From NCBI GenBank assembly GCA_946222495.1, contig CAMICF010000118.1:1-8920 (forward strand): a stretch of DNA of 8,920 nucleotides, read 5' to 3'. The stretch's first letter is position 1. Each line of letters starts with the position of its first letter. Below the pieces are notes generated by a model. It was not told the DNA's origin, did no database searches, and saw only the letters and a program-made list of their open reading frames with translations. Source of the DNA: an uncultured Janibacter sp. (GTDB lineage Bacteria > Actinomycetota > Actinomycetes > Actinomycetales > Dermatophilaceae). Shown here in pieces: positions 1-6,572 of the stretch. The position numbers and the translations under genes were made by a program.

Positions 1-1
1 C

Positions 2-76
2 CTCGGGTGGGGCTTCCACGAGGACGGCTGCCGGTCCGGGGTGGCCGCAGCCGAACGCTTCGGGGCGATGTGGTGA
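2..76 (+). CDS. C-terminus of FAD-dependent oxidoreductase (amine-oxidase type), partial
   Basis: The first bases of the window read as 24 codons, LGWGFHEDGCRSGVAAAERF followed by GAMW, ending in TGA at 74-76. A Gly-aromatic-Gly-Phe-His-Glu-Asp-Gly stretch followed by a Ser/Ala-Gly-x-x-Ala-Ala helix is the usual C-terminal FAD-contacting segment of flavoprotein amine oxidases / NAD(P)-binding oxidoreductases that precede DUF1365 genes. The stop overlaps the preferred GTG start of the next gene by 4 bp (GTGA, 73-76), implying the same operon. Most of the gene lies outside the window, so its substrate cannot be judged; by analogy with Rv0449c of M. tuberculosis it may act on fatty-acyl chains. 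The family call rests on a short tail but is supported by the neighbourhood. Confidence 0.72.
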   Translation, partial: LGWGFHEDGCRSGVAAAERFGAMW

Positions 77-825
77 CGACCGTCGAGCTGCCCCGACTGC
101 CGGCGCTGGTCGTCGGCACGGTCAGCCACCGTCGTCGCACGCCACTCGTCCACGAGTTCAGCGTCCGGCACTACCAGTGGCTGGTCGACCTCGACGACCT
201 GCCGCACGACCGGTGGCCCCTGCGCGCCCTGACACGGATCGACGCAAGCGACCACCTCGACGAGGGGCGTCTGGGCGGCGGCATCCGCGGCGACGTCGAC
301 CGCCTGCTGGCACGCCGTGGGACCTTGCTCGAGCCGACGGACCGGGTCGTCATGCTCGCCCACGCCCGGGTGCTGGGCCACGTCTTCGACCCCCTCACGG
401 TCTACTGGTGCCTCACGCCGGAGGGGCGCCTGCGCGCATGCGTCTTCGAGGTGCACAACACCTACGGCGAGCGCCACGCCTATGTCCTCGACGTCGACCA
501 CGAGGGCCGGGCCCGGGTCGACAAGGCCTTCCACGTCTCTCCCTTCAACGACACGAGCGGTGAGTACCGGGTGGATCTGTCCCTCACGACCGAAGGGGTC
601 AGCGTCACCATCGGCCTCGACCGGGACGGGGAACGCGTGCTCACGGCGACGACCACGGGAGTGCCGCAGCCGGCGACCCGCTCGACCGTCGTCCGCACCG
701 CCGCCCGACACCTGCTCATGACCTGGCGGGTCAGCTCCCTCATCCGTCTCCACGGCATCTGGCTCTGGGCACGCCGACTGCCCGTCCAGAGCCACCGACC
801 GCACTCACAGGAGCACGTCCGATGA
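73..825 (+). CDS. DUF1365 domain-containing protein
   Basis: A 250-residue protein of the DUF1365 family. It starts VGTVSHRR near residues 14-21. Family hallmarks are LGHVFDPLTVYW (101-112), VFEVHNTYGERH (124-135) and KAFHVSPFN (151-159), with a C-terminal basic/aromatic helix RLHGIWLWARRLPV (about 225-238) that could lie on the membrane. GTG at 73 was chosen because it overlaps the upstream stop (GTGA) and gives the usual N-terminus; a GTG at 7 would run the gene 66 bases through the upstream coding end. Its biochemical role is not established. It is regularly found between a FAD oxidoreductase and a cyclopropane-synthase-like methyltransferase, as here, so a part in modifying membrane fatty acids is inferred. 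Its stop overlaps the next start (ATGA, 822-825). Confidence 0.9.
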   Translation: MTTVELPRLPALVVGTVSHRRRTPLVHEFSVRHYQWLVDLDDLPHDRWPLRALTRIDASDHLDEGRLGGGIRGDVDRLLARRGTLLEPTDRVVMLAHARVLGHVFDPLTVYWCLTPEGRLRACVFEVHNTYGERHAYVLDVDHEGRARVDKAFHVSPFNDTSGEYRVDLSLTTEGVSVTIGLDRDGERVLTATTTGVPQPATRSTVVRTAARHLLMTWRVSSLIRLHGIWLWARRLPVQSHRPHSQEHVR

Positions 826-2096
826 CCGTGACCACCGCACCCGTCGAGCAACCCCTCTGCCTGCGTCGGCCCTCTCTTCGCCCTTGGTGCCTGCGCGCCC
901 GCGTCGCCCGGCCGATCATCTCCTCCGTGGTCCGCCGCGCCGGAGTCCGGGTGACGCTGCCCGACGGGTCCGTGCTCGGCGGGACCACCGGCCAGGATGC
1001 GCCGACGCTGCGCGTCCTGCGGCCCACCGCCTTCTTCGAGAGGATGGGGCACCAGCCCAAGATCGGCCTGGGGGAGGGGTACATGGCCGGGGACTGGGAC
1101 GCCGCTCCCGGCACCGACCTCGCCGACGCGCTGGTCCCCTTCGCGCAGCGACTGGTCAGCCTCGTGCCCCCGACGCTGCTGCGGATGCGAGGTGTCGTCG
1201 ACCGCCGGATCCCCACGGCCACGCGCAACACCCTCACGGGGTCACGACGCAACATCGAGGTGCACTACGACCTGGGCAACGCGCTCTTCGAGGCCTTCCT
1301 CGACGACACGCTGAGCTACAGCTCGGCCCTCTTCGACCACACCCGCCCGCTCGCCGACCAGACCCTCACGGAGGCTCAGTCGGCGAAGATCGAGGCAGTC
1401 CTCGACGCCGCGGACGTCGCAGCGGGACGTCGCGTGCTGGAGATCGGGACCGGGTGGGGCTCGCTCGCCATCGCCGCCGCTCGCCGGGGCGCCGCCGTCA
1501 CGTCGATCACGCTGTCCCAGGAGCAGGCCGCACTGGCGAGGCAGCGCATCGCGGCCGCGGACGTCGCCGAGCCGGGGCTCGCGGAGCGGGTGGAGATCAG
1601 GGTGCAGGACTACCGCGAGGTGACCGGCTCCTTCGACGCCGTCGTCAGCGTAGAGATGATCGAAGCTGTCGGCGAGGAGCACTGGCCGACGTACTTCCGG
1701 GCCATCGACGCCCTGCTCGCCCCGGGCGGGGTCGCGGCCCTGCAGGCGATCCTCATGCCGCACGAGCGCTACCTCGCGACGCGCAGGTCCTACGGGTGGA
1801 TCCAAAAGCACATCTTCCCCGGCGGGCTCATCCCCTCCACCCGGGCCATCGAGGAGACCCTCGCCCAGCACACCTCGCTCCGGGTGACGGCCGCCCACCA
1901 CTTCGGGCGGGACTACGCCGAGACCCTGCGTCGATGGCGGCAGAGCTTCGGACGCGACTGGCCCACGATCGCCGCCGCGGGGTTCGACGAGACCTTCCGC
2001 AGGAAGTGGGAGTTCTACCTCGCCTACAGCGAGGCCGGCTTCGCCGCCGACTACCTCGACGTGGCACAGATCCGACTCGAAGGAGCATCCGCATGA
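822..2096 (+). CDS. Cyclopropane-fatty-acid-synthase-like SAM-dependent methyltransferase (UfaA1-like)
   Basis: A 424-residue class I methyltransferase of the CFA synthase family, which uses S-adenosylmethionine to add a one-carbon unit to the double bond of phospholipid acyl chains at the membrane. The N-terminal domain (about 1-140) ends before VHYDLGNALFEAFL (147-160). The SAM-binding loop is VLEIGTGWGSLAIAA (205-219), followed by ITLSQEQ (229-235), SVEMIEAVG (276-284) and the lipid-side motif YGWIQKHIFPGG (334-345). Start: ATG 822, with AGGAG at 809-813. Two residues that bind bicarbonate in E. coli Cfa appear replaced: Cys139 of YSCAYW is Ser168 (YSSALF), and His266 falls at Gln308; the active-site Glu is kept (E281). 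Together with the FAD oxidoreductase-DUF1365 context this resembles M. tuberculosis ufaA1, linked to tuberculostearic (10-methyl) acid synthesis, more than classical Cfa. The product (cyclopropane, mid-chain methyl or furan precursor) is undecided. Confidence 0.92.
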   Translation: MTVTTAPVEQPLCLRRPSLRPWCLRARVARPIISSVVRRAGVRVTLPDGSVLGGTTGQDAPTLRVLRPTAFFERMGHQPKIGLGEGYMAGDWDAAPGTDLADALVPFAQRLVSLVPPTLLRMRGVVDRRIPTATRNTLTGSRRNIEVHYDLGNALFEAFLDDTLSYSSALFDHTRPLADQTLTEAQSAKIEAVLDAADVAAGRRVLEIGTGWGSLAIAAARRGAAVTSITLSQEQAALARQRIAAADVAEPGLAERVEIRVQDYREVTGSFDAVVSVEMIEAVGEEHWPTYFRAIDALLAPGGVAALQAILMPHERYLATRRSYGWIQKHIFPGGLIPSTRAIEETLAQHTSLRVTAAHHFGRDYAETLRRWRQSFGRDWPTIAAAGFDETFRRKWEFYLAYSEAGFAADYLDVAQIRLEGASA

Positions 2097-2845
2097 CATC
2101 CATCGCCGGTCAGCGCATCTGGCTCGTCGGGGCCTCCAGCGGCATCGGTGCCGCGCTGGCGGACGAGCTCCACCGACGTGGCGCGCGCATCGCGATCAGC
2201 GCCCGCCGCTCGGAGCAGCTCGAGGAGATCTCGCAGGGACGTCTGGTGCCGGTCCCGTTGGACGTCACCGACGCTTCGGCGACGAGCACGGCAGCCGAGG
2301 AGGTGCGTTCGGCGCTGGGCGGGCTCGACGTGGTCGTCTACTGCGCGGGCTACTGGCACAGCTTCACCGCCGACGCCTGGCAGGCCGAGGAGTTCACCCG
2401 GCACGTCGAGGTCAACCTCCTCGGCCTGGGCCACGTCATCGCGGCCACCGTGCCGCAGATGGTCGGCGCCGGCAGCGGGCACCTCGTCGGCATCGCCTCG
2501 GTCGCGGGCTACCGCGGGCTCTCCGGGAGCGAGGCCTACGGCGCGACGAAGGCCGCGCAGATCAACCTGCTCGAGTCCATGCGCGCCTCGCTCTCCACCG
2601 CCGGCGTCGGGGTGACGACCGTCTGCCCGGGATTCGTGCGCACGGACCTGACCGCGGACAACGACTTCCCGATGCCCTTCATCATCGAGCCCGACGAGGC
2701 CGCCACGGCCATCGCCGACGGGCTGGAGGCCGAGCGCATCGAGATCGTCTTCCCGCTGCGCATGGCCGTGACGATGAAGCTCGCCAGCCTCCTGCCCGTG
2801 CGCGTGTGGACGGCGATCACGACACGGATGGCCCGCTCGTCGTGA
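2093..2845 (+). CDS. Short-chain dehydrogenase/reductase (SDR) family oxidoreductase
   Basis: A 250-residue classical SDR, probably NADP(H)-dependent and cytosolic. The Rossmann glycine motif is GASSGIG (13-19), with a basic ISARRS after strand 2 (35-40) that favours NADPH. LDVTD is at 56-60 and YCAG at 83-86 (family NNAG). Catalytic residues are N108, S136, Y149 and K153, with the Y-x3-K spacing intact. PGFVRTDL (169-176) follows, with a hydrophobic, basic C-terminus that might touch membrane. Start ATG 2093 overlaps the upstream stop (ATGA) and has AAGGAG at 2080-2085; the frame stays open far upstream but that part is antiparallel shadow of the methyltransferase. The substrate is unknown. 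From its place directly after the fatty-acid methyltransferase, reduction or oxidation of a lipid intermediate or lipid-derived aldehyde is inferred. Confidence 0.92.
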   Translation: MTSIAGQRIWLVGASSGIGAALADELHRRGARIAISARRSEQLEEISQGRLVPVPLDVTDASATSTAAEEVRSALGGLDVVVYCAGYWHSFTADAWQAEEFTRHVEVNLLGLGHVIAATVPQMVGAGSGHLVGIASVAGYRGLSGSEAYGATKAAQINLLESMRASLSTAGVGVTTVCPGFVRTDLTADNDFPMPFIIEPDEAATAIADGLEAERIEIVFPLRMAVTMKLASLLPVRVWTAITTRMARSS

Positions 2846-4213
2846 CCTCGGTGCTGTGGTTTCGCCGGGACCTGCGCCTCGCCGACCATCCGGCCCTCCT
2901 CGCTGCCTGCGACGAAGGGGAGGCCCTCCCCCTCGTCGTCCTCGAGCCCGGTCAGGTCGCCGATAGGCGCCCGCCGGCCCAGCGGCTGCTGCGCTCGCTG
3001 GCGGCCCTGCACGAGGCCACCGGCGGAGCCCTCGTCGTGCGCTCCGGCGACCCGGTGGAGGTCGTGCCCGAGGTGGCCGCGGCCGTCAGGGCCGCACGGG
3101 TGCACATCACCCGTGACGCGACGCCGCACGCTCGCCGACGTGACGAGGCGGTCGGGGAGGCGCTGTCCGCGCGCGACGCCGAGCTCGTGACGACCGGCAC
3201 CCCCTACGCCATCGGGCCGGGGCTGGTCACCACCGGTGAGGACGCACCGTACAAGGTCTTCACCCCCTTCGCCCGGGCGTGGCGGGACCACGGCTGGCCG
3301 CTCCCCGCAGACCGCCCGAGCGAGGACGTCTGGGTCCGTGACGGTGCCGAGCGACTCGCCGACATCGGCGACGACGCGCTCGACGCGGTCCTCGCCGCGG
3401 GCACGCAGGGCGTCGACGGCGGGGCGGGCGAGACGGCCGCGCTGGAGCGCTGGCGGGCCTTCCTCGACGACGGTCTCGAGGGCTACGACACCGACCGCGA
3501 CCGTCCCGACCTCGACGCCACGAGCCGGATGTCGGTCCACCTAGCGCACGGCGAGATCCACCCGCGGACGATGCTCGCCGACATCGCCGCCCACCCGGCC
3601 GCCGAGGGTGACGGGGCGGAGCGCTTCGTCACCGAGCTCGCCTGGCGGGAGTTCTACGGCGACGTGCTGTGGCACCGGCCCGACTCCGCGTGGCAGGACC
3701 TGCGCGGGGCCTTGGCGGACCTGCCCTACGACGACGGGCCGGAGACCGACCTCCTCGTCAAGGCCTGGCGCGCCGGGCGCACCGGGTACCCCTTCGTCGA
3801 CGCGGGGATGCGTCAGCTGGCGGCCGAGGGCTACCTGCACAACCGGGTGCCTGACCAAGGACCTGCACGTGTGGTGGCCGGTCGGGGCACAGCACTTCCT
3901 CGACCACCTGCTCGACGGCGACCTCGCGTCCAACTCGCACGGTTGGCAGTGGGTCGCGGGGACCGGGACCGACGCGTCGCCGTACTTCCGGGTCTTCAAC
4001 CCCGTGACGCAGGGCAAGCGCTTCGACCCCGACGGCGACTACGTGCGGCGATGGGTGCCCGAGCTCGCGCACCTGCCCGGCCGGGCCGCCCACACCCCGT
4101 GGACGCACGCACAGGGCCATGACCACGGGTACCCGCACCAGGTCGTCGACCACGCCGAGGAGCGCCGCGAGACCCTCGCCCGCCACGACTCCACCCGTCG
4201 GGTCGGGTCATGA
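2842..4213 (+). pseudogene. phr: Deoxyribodipyrimidine photolyase, frameshifted by a net 20-nt deletion
   Basis: A class I DNA photolyase/cryptochrome, the FAD enzyme that splits cyclobutane pyrimidine dimers with light. The start GTG 2842 overlaps the SDR stop (GTGA). The first frame gives VLWFRRDLRLADHPALL (4-20), an antenna/Rossmann domain, then the FAD-domain motifs TSRMSVHLAHG (227-237), WREFY (268-272), DAGMRQL (320-326) and HNRV (333-336). After codon 3847-3849 the homology moves to another frame, resuming at 3851 with LTKDLHVWW, DLASNSHGWQW, FRVFNPVTQGKRFDPDGDYVRRW and ending at TGA 4211-4213, which overlaps the next start (ATGA). The residues normally between HNRx and LxKDL (R-M-[IV]-x-A-S-F) are absent: 21 nt expected, 1 nt present. 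As written, translation runs off-frame to a stop at 4120-4122 (426 residues); repaired it would be about 463. It is likely non-functional unless the deletion is an assembly artefact. Confidence 0.88.
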
Positions 4214-4923
4214 ACCCGGTCGCGGAGATGCGCGCCTTCGTCAGGGCGGCGCTCGTGACCCCGGTGCCGCGGGACCACCGGGAGCCGCCGTCCCTGGTGC
4301 TGCGGCGACGACTCGTCGTGGCGGTGACGCTCGTCGCCGGGTCCCTCGTTCTCGCGGCGACGCTGCGCGTCGACCCGGGCGACGACCTCTTCTACGTCGG
4401 CGGATTCACGCTGGCCGCGGTCTGGGGCCTCGGCGGGCTGCTGGCCGGGCCGCTGCACCTGGGATGGGCGCACACCCGGGAGGCAGGGCTCGCCCGCCCG
4501 GTCGTGCAGCCGGTCGCCCTGGCCACCCTCACGATCGCGGTCTTCCTCGCGGGTGCCGTCGTCGTCGCACAGGTCCCGTGGCTCGTCGAACCCGTCGACA
4601 GCGTGCTCGACCACGCGCGATACGGCTCCTTGGGCCTCGTGTGGCTCGTCACCGCCATCACCGGGGTCGGCGAGGAGCTGTTCTTCCGCGGGGCCCTCTT
4701 CAGCGCCGTCGGTCGCTGGCGCCCCATCACCGTCACGACGGTGGTCTACGCCGCGTGCACCGCGGCCACCGGCAACCTCATGCTCGCCGTCGCCGCACTG
4801 GCGCTCGGTCCGCTCACCGGGGCGCAGCGTCGGGTCACCGGGGGCGTCCTCGCCCCGATTATCACGCACGTGCTGTGGTCCAGCGCGATGCTCCTGCTCC
4901 TGCCCACCGTCCTCGACTCGTGA
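4210..4923 (+). CDS. CPBP-family intramembrane protease (CaaX protease / Abi-like)
   Basis: A 237-residue membrane protein with a short basic N-terminus and about six hydrophobic segments (roughly 35-51, 62-80, 101-121, 140-152, 174-200, 212-232). Motif 1 of the CPBP (Rce1/Abi) fold is present as EELFFRG (E155, E156, R160), and a late membrane His is in IITHVLWS (H220). The middle motif FxxxH appears as YAACT (180-184), so that His is missing. Such proteins act as intramembrane glutamic/metal-type proteases or as scaffolds; the substrate here is unknown. The ATG at 4210 overlaps the ancestral photolyase stop (ATGA) and has only a weak upstream Shine-Dalgarno, suggesting translational coupling. 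The photolyase frameshift now ends upstream translation about 90 bases short of this start, which may lower expression. Confidence 0.85.
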   Translation: MNPVAEMRAFVRAALVTPVPRDHREPPSLVLRRRLVVAVTLVAGSLVLAATLRVDPGDDLFYVGGFTLAAVWGLGGLLAGPLHLGWAHTREAGLARPVVQPVALATLTIAVFLAGAVVVAQVPWLVEPVDSVLDHARYGSLGLVWLVTAITGVGEELFFRGALFSAVGRWRPITVTTVVYAACTAATGNLMLAVAALALGPLTGAQRRVTGGVLAPIITHVLWSSAMLLLLPTVLDS

Positions 4924-4929
4924 GGTGAC
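4922..4929 (+). promoter_or_regulatory. Shine-Dalgarno of the NmrA-like gene
   Basis: GAGGTGAC, complementary to the 3' end of 16S rRNA, lies a few bases before ATG 4932, between the CPBP stop (4921-4923) and the last operon gene. It is the best ribosome site in the operon and supports ATG 4932. This is the only junction of the operon without a 4-bp overlap. Confidence 0.7.
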
Positions 4930-4931
4930 TC

Positions 4932-5867
4932 ATGGATACATCAACCACCCCGTCCACCGACCGGCGCACGGCCCTCGTGACGGGGGCGACCGGCTACATC
5001 GGTGGCCAGCTCGTGCCCCGCCTGCTCGACGCCGGCTGGTCCGTGCGCGTGCTCACCCGATCGCGTGACCGGGTCGGCACCCGACCATGGGCCGACCGGG
5101 TCGAGGTCGTCGAGGGTGACGCCTCGAGCAGCCAGGACCTGCTGCGGGCGCTGACCGGGACCGACGTGGCCTACTACCTGGTGCACTCGATGGACGGTGG
5201 CGGCGATCTCGCGAGTCGTGACCGGGAGCTCGCCGAGACCTTCGCCGAGGCGGCCGAGAGCGCCCGGGTCGGTCGCGTCGTCTACCTCGGCGGCCTGCAC
5301 CCCGAGGACGCAGACCTGTCGCTGCACCTCGCGTCGCGGGTCGAGGTCGGACAGGTGCTGCTCGACGGGCCGGTGCCGGCGGCCGTGCTCCAGGCAGCTG
5401 TCGTCCTCGGTGACGGATCTGCGTCCTTCGACATGCTCCGACACCTCACGGAGAGGCTGCCGGCCATGATCACTCCCCGCTGGCTGCGCAACCGCGTCCA
5501 GCCGATCGCCGTCGACGATGCTCTGCACTACCTCGTGGGGGCGGCAGACCTGCCTGACACGGTCAACCGCACCTTCGACATCGGCGGGCCCGATGTGCTG
5601 ACCTACGAGGAGATGATCCAGCGCTACGCACAGGTGGCCGGTCTGCGTCGCCGGGTCATCGTCATCGCGCCCGTGCTGACGCCGCAGCTCGCCAGCCTGT
5701 GGGTCGGCCTCGTCACCCCGGTCGACGTGGGTGTCGCCAAGCCGCTCGTCGGCAGCCTGGTCCACGAGGTCGTGCGCCGCGAGCACGACCTCGACGATCT
5801 CGTCGGTCTGCCCGAAGGGGGCCTGACGGGGTTCGACGATGCCGTGCGCGCGGCCCGGCGACCGTGA
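4932..5867 (+). CDS. NAD(P)-binding NmrA/SDR-like protein
   Basis: A 311-residue atypical/extended SDR protein. The N-terminal nucleotide-binding motif is LVTGATGYIGGQL (15-27), then VRVLTRSRDR (38-47), EGDAS (61-65), YYLVHSM (81-87), VVYLGGLHPE (116-125) and the subgroup signature LHLASRVEVGQVL (131-143), where the classical Y-x3-K is not kept. The C-terminal half carries PIAVDDALHYLV (191-202), FDIGGPDVLTYEEM (215-228) and SLVHEVV (275-281). Many actinobacterial homologues are about 500 residues because of a C-terminal DUF2867 domain; that domain is absent here and the protein ends naturally at FDDAVRAARRP. Function is not established; the family is usually annotated as NAD(P)H-binding or ubiquinone-type reductase. 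It is probably the last gene of the operon, with mobile DNA beginning within a few bases after it. Confidence 0.88.
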   Translation: MDTSTTPSTDRRTALVTGATGYIGGQLVPRLLDAGWSVRVLTRSRDRVGTRPWADRVEVVEGDASSSQDLLRALTGTDVAYYLVHSMDGGGDLASRDRELAETFAEAAESARVGRVVYLGGLHPEDADLSLHLASRVEVGQVLLDGPVPAAVLQAAVVLGDGSASFDMLRHLTERLPAMITPRWLRNRVQPIAVDDALHYLVGAADLPDTVNRTFDIGGPDVLTYEEMIQRYAQVAGLRRRVIVIAPVLTPQLASLWVGLVTPVDVGVAKPLVGSLVHEVVRREHDLDDLVGLPEGGLTGFDDAVRAARRP

Positions 5868-5885
5868 GGCCGGTGGCCTGCGCCG
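5856..5885 (+). terminator. Possible hairpin at operon end
   Basis: An inner stem AGGCC (5867-5871) / GGCCT (5875-5879) is nested in an outer stem CGGCG (5856-5860) / CGCCG (5881-5885). It overlaps the stop of the NmrA-like gene. There is no T-tract and the internal loop is lopsided (6 nt against 1), so a terminator role is tentative. Confidence 0.3.
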
Positions 5886-6205
5886 TCTGACGGAGCGAAC
5901 GGGACGCGCGAACCTCCTGCCAGGTCGGGTCGACGCCGGTCTTGTTGTTGACCTGTTCGATGAAGGGGAGCACATCGTTGACGTCCTCCGGGGTTCGCCG
6001 CTTGGAGCGTGAACGTCGGGGAGCGGGTTGCTCCTGGAGTGCGGCCTCGACCCGTGCTAGGTAGGGGATCACGCCTTCGCGGACGAGGTCGTTGGCGATC
6101 ATCCCTTTGGGGCTGAGGGGGTGGTGGCGCATCACCACCGCGGATAGTTCTGCTAGGAAGTCGTCGGTTGCTTCAACGCCCAGGAAGTTCACCCATTCAC
6201 GCGCC
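5868..6205 (-). pseudogene. Truncated coding fragment of unknown function
   Basis: On the - strand an open frame reads leftward from AREWVNFLGVEATDDFLAEL through MIANDLVREGVIPYLARVEA, a basic linker PRRSRSKRR, then DVLPFIEQVNNKTG and WQEVRASRSLRQTAQATGLT. It has ordinary codon structure but uses CTA and GAA more than the operon, suggesting a foreign origin. On the right the frame runs straight into the terminal repeat of the IS3 remnant (from 6206), and on the left it runs on into the antisense of the NmrA-like gene, so both ends seem to be lost. A GTG at 6192-6190 could start it, but homology-like sequence continues upstream of that codon, so this is more likely a C-terminal piece of a gene cut by the IS3 insertion. 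I do not recognise the family. The last segment could be a DNA-binding helix, but that is a guess. Confidence 0.45.
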
Positions 6206-6229
6206 TGGATCGCCCCGGGTTTAGTGGAG
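6206..6229 (-). repeat. Terminal inverted repeat of the IS3-family remnant (distal end)
   Basis: The + strand reads TGGATCGCCCCGGG then TTTAGTGGAG. It begins TG, contains a GC-rich core and includes the transposase stop (TTA at 6221-6223, complement of TAA), as is common at IS3-family ends. The partner repeat is not in the window because the element has lost its 5' part, so the exact boundary is inferred. Confidence 0.45.
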
Positions 6230-6544
6230 GGCTCGTTGTGCCGTCTCGGCGGTTGCCGGGACGGTGGTCGTGTCAGCGTAGTAGTGGTCTTCGAGTTCGG
6301 TCGGCGGGATGTCTCCGCAGTGGCCGTGGAGGCGTGAGTTGTTGTACCAGTCGACCCATTCCAGGGTCGCTAGCTCGACGTCGTCCAGGCCGCGCCACGG
6401 TCCACGTCGCCAGATGAGTTCCTTCTTGTACAGCTTGTTCAGCGCCTCAGCGGCGGCGTTGTCGTAGGAGTCCCCGGTCGAGCCGACCGAGGCTTCGATC
6501 CCGGACTCGGCGAGGCGTTCGGTGTAGCGAATGGCGAGGTACTG
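6221..6544 (-). pseudogene. IS3-family transposase OrfB, C-terminal fragment
   Basis: The frame reads QYLAIRYTERLAESGIEASV, then GSTGDSYDNAAAEALNKLYK and KELIWRRGPWRGLDDVELAT, LEWVDWYNN and IPPTELEDHYYA. This is the C-terminal third of an IS3-family integrase-type transposase, containing the third catalytic acid (Glu in NAAAEA) and the natural stop TAA (6221-6223). It has no start of its own: the upstream part is separated by the IS30 element and continues at 8029. When the IS30 and one copy of CTG are removed, VHHSDKGVQ joins YLAIRYTERL in frame, restoring the canonical HSDxGxQY motif. The gene is doubly dead: interrupted here and truncated further upstream. Confidence 0.9.
6542..6544. repeat. 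Target-site duplication CTG (left copy)
   Basis: CTG directly abuts the left IS30 repeat and matches CTG at 8029-8031. Three bases is a usual IS30-family duplication length, and removing one copy plus the element reconstitutes the IS3 reading frame. Confidence 0.85.
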
Positions 6545-6572
6545 GGCAGGTTCAGGGGGCCGTTGCAACACC
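6545..6572. repeat. IS30 terminal inverted repeat, transposase 3' side
   Basis: It begins GGCAGGTTCAGGGGG and ends GTTGCAACACC. Against the opposite repeat read from its outer end, 20 of 28 bases agree. The transposase stop codon (TCA on + strand, 6552-6554) lies inside it, so the last codons of the transposase are fixed by repeat sequence. Confidence 0.88.

Noticed and set aside
7..72. Earlier GTG start for the DUF1365 gene
   Set aside because: These bases encode the C-terminus of the upstream oxidoreductase in another frame. The GTGA overlap at 73 fits the pattern of the rest of the operon.
884..2092. Very long + strand open frame reading into the SDR gene
   Set aside because: This stretch is the shifted frame of the methyltransferase, full of Arg/Pro/Gly low-complexity as expected for a GC-rich shadow. 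SDR homology begins only at ATG 2093.
3847..3862. Programmed ribosomal frameshift in the photolyase
   Set aside because: No slippery heptamer or following pseudoknot is evident, and about seven conserved codons are absent, which frameshifting cannot supply.
5713..5867. Continuation of the - strand orphan frame under the NmrA-like gene
   Set aside because: The sequence there is conserved NmrA-like coding on the + strand; the antisense frame is a GC-driven shadow.
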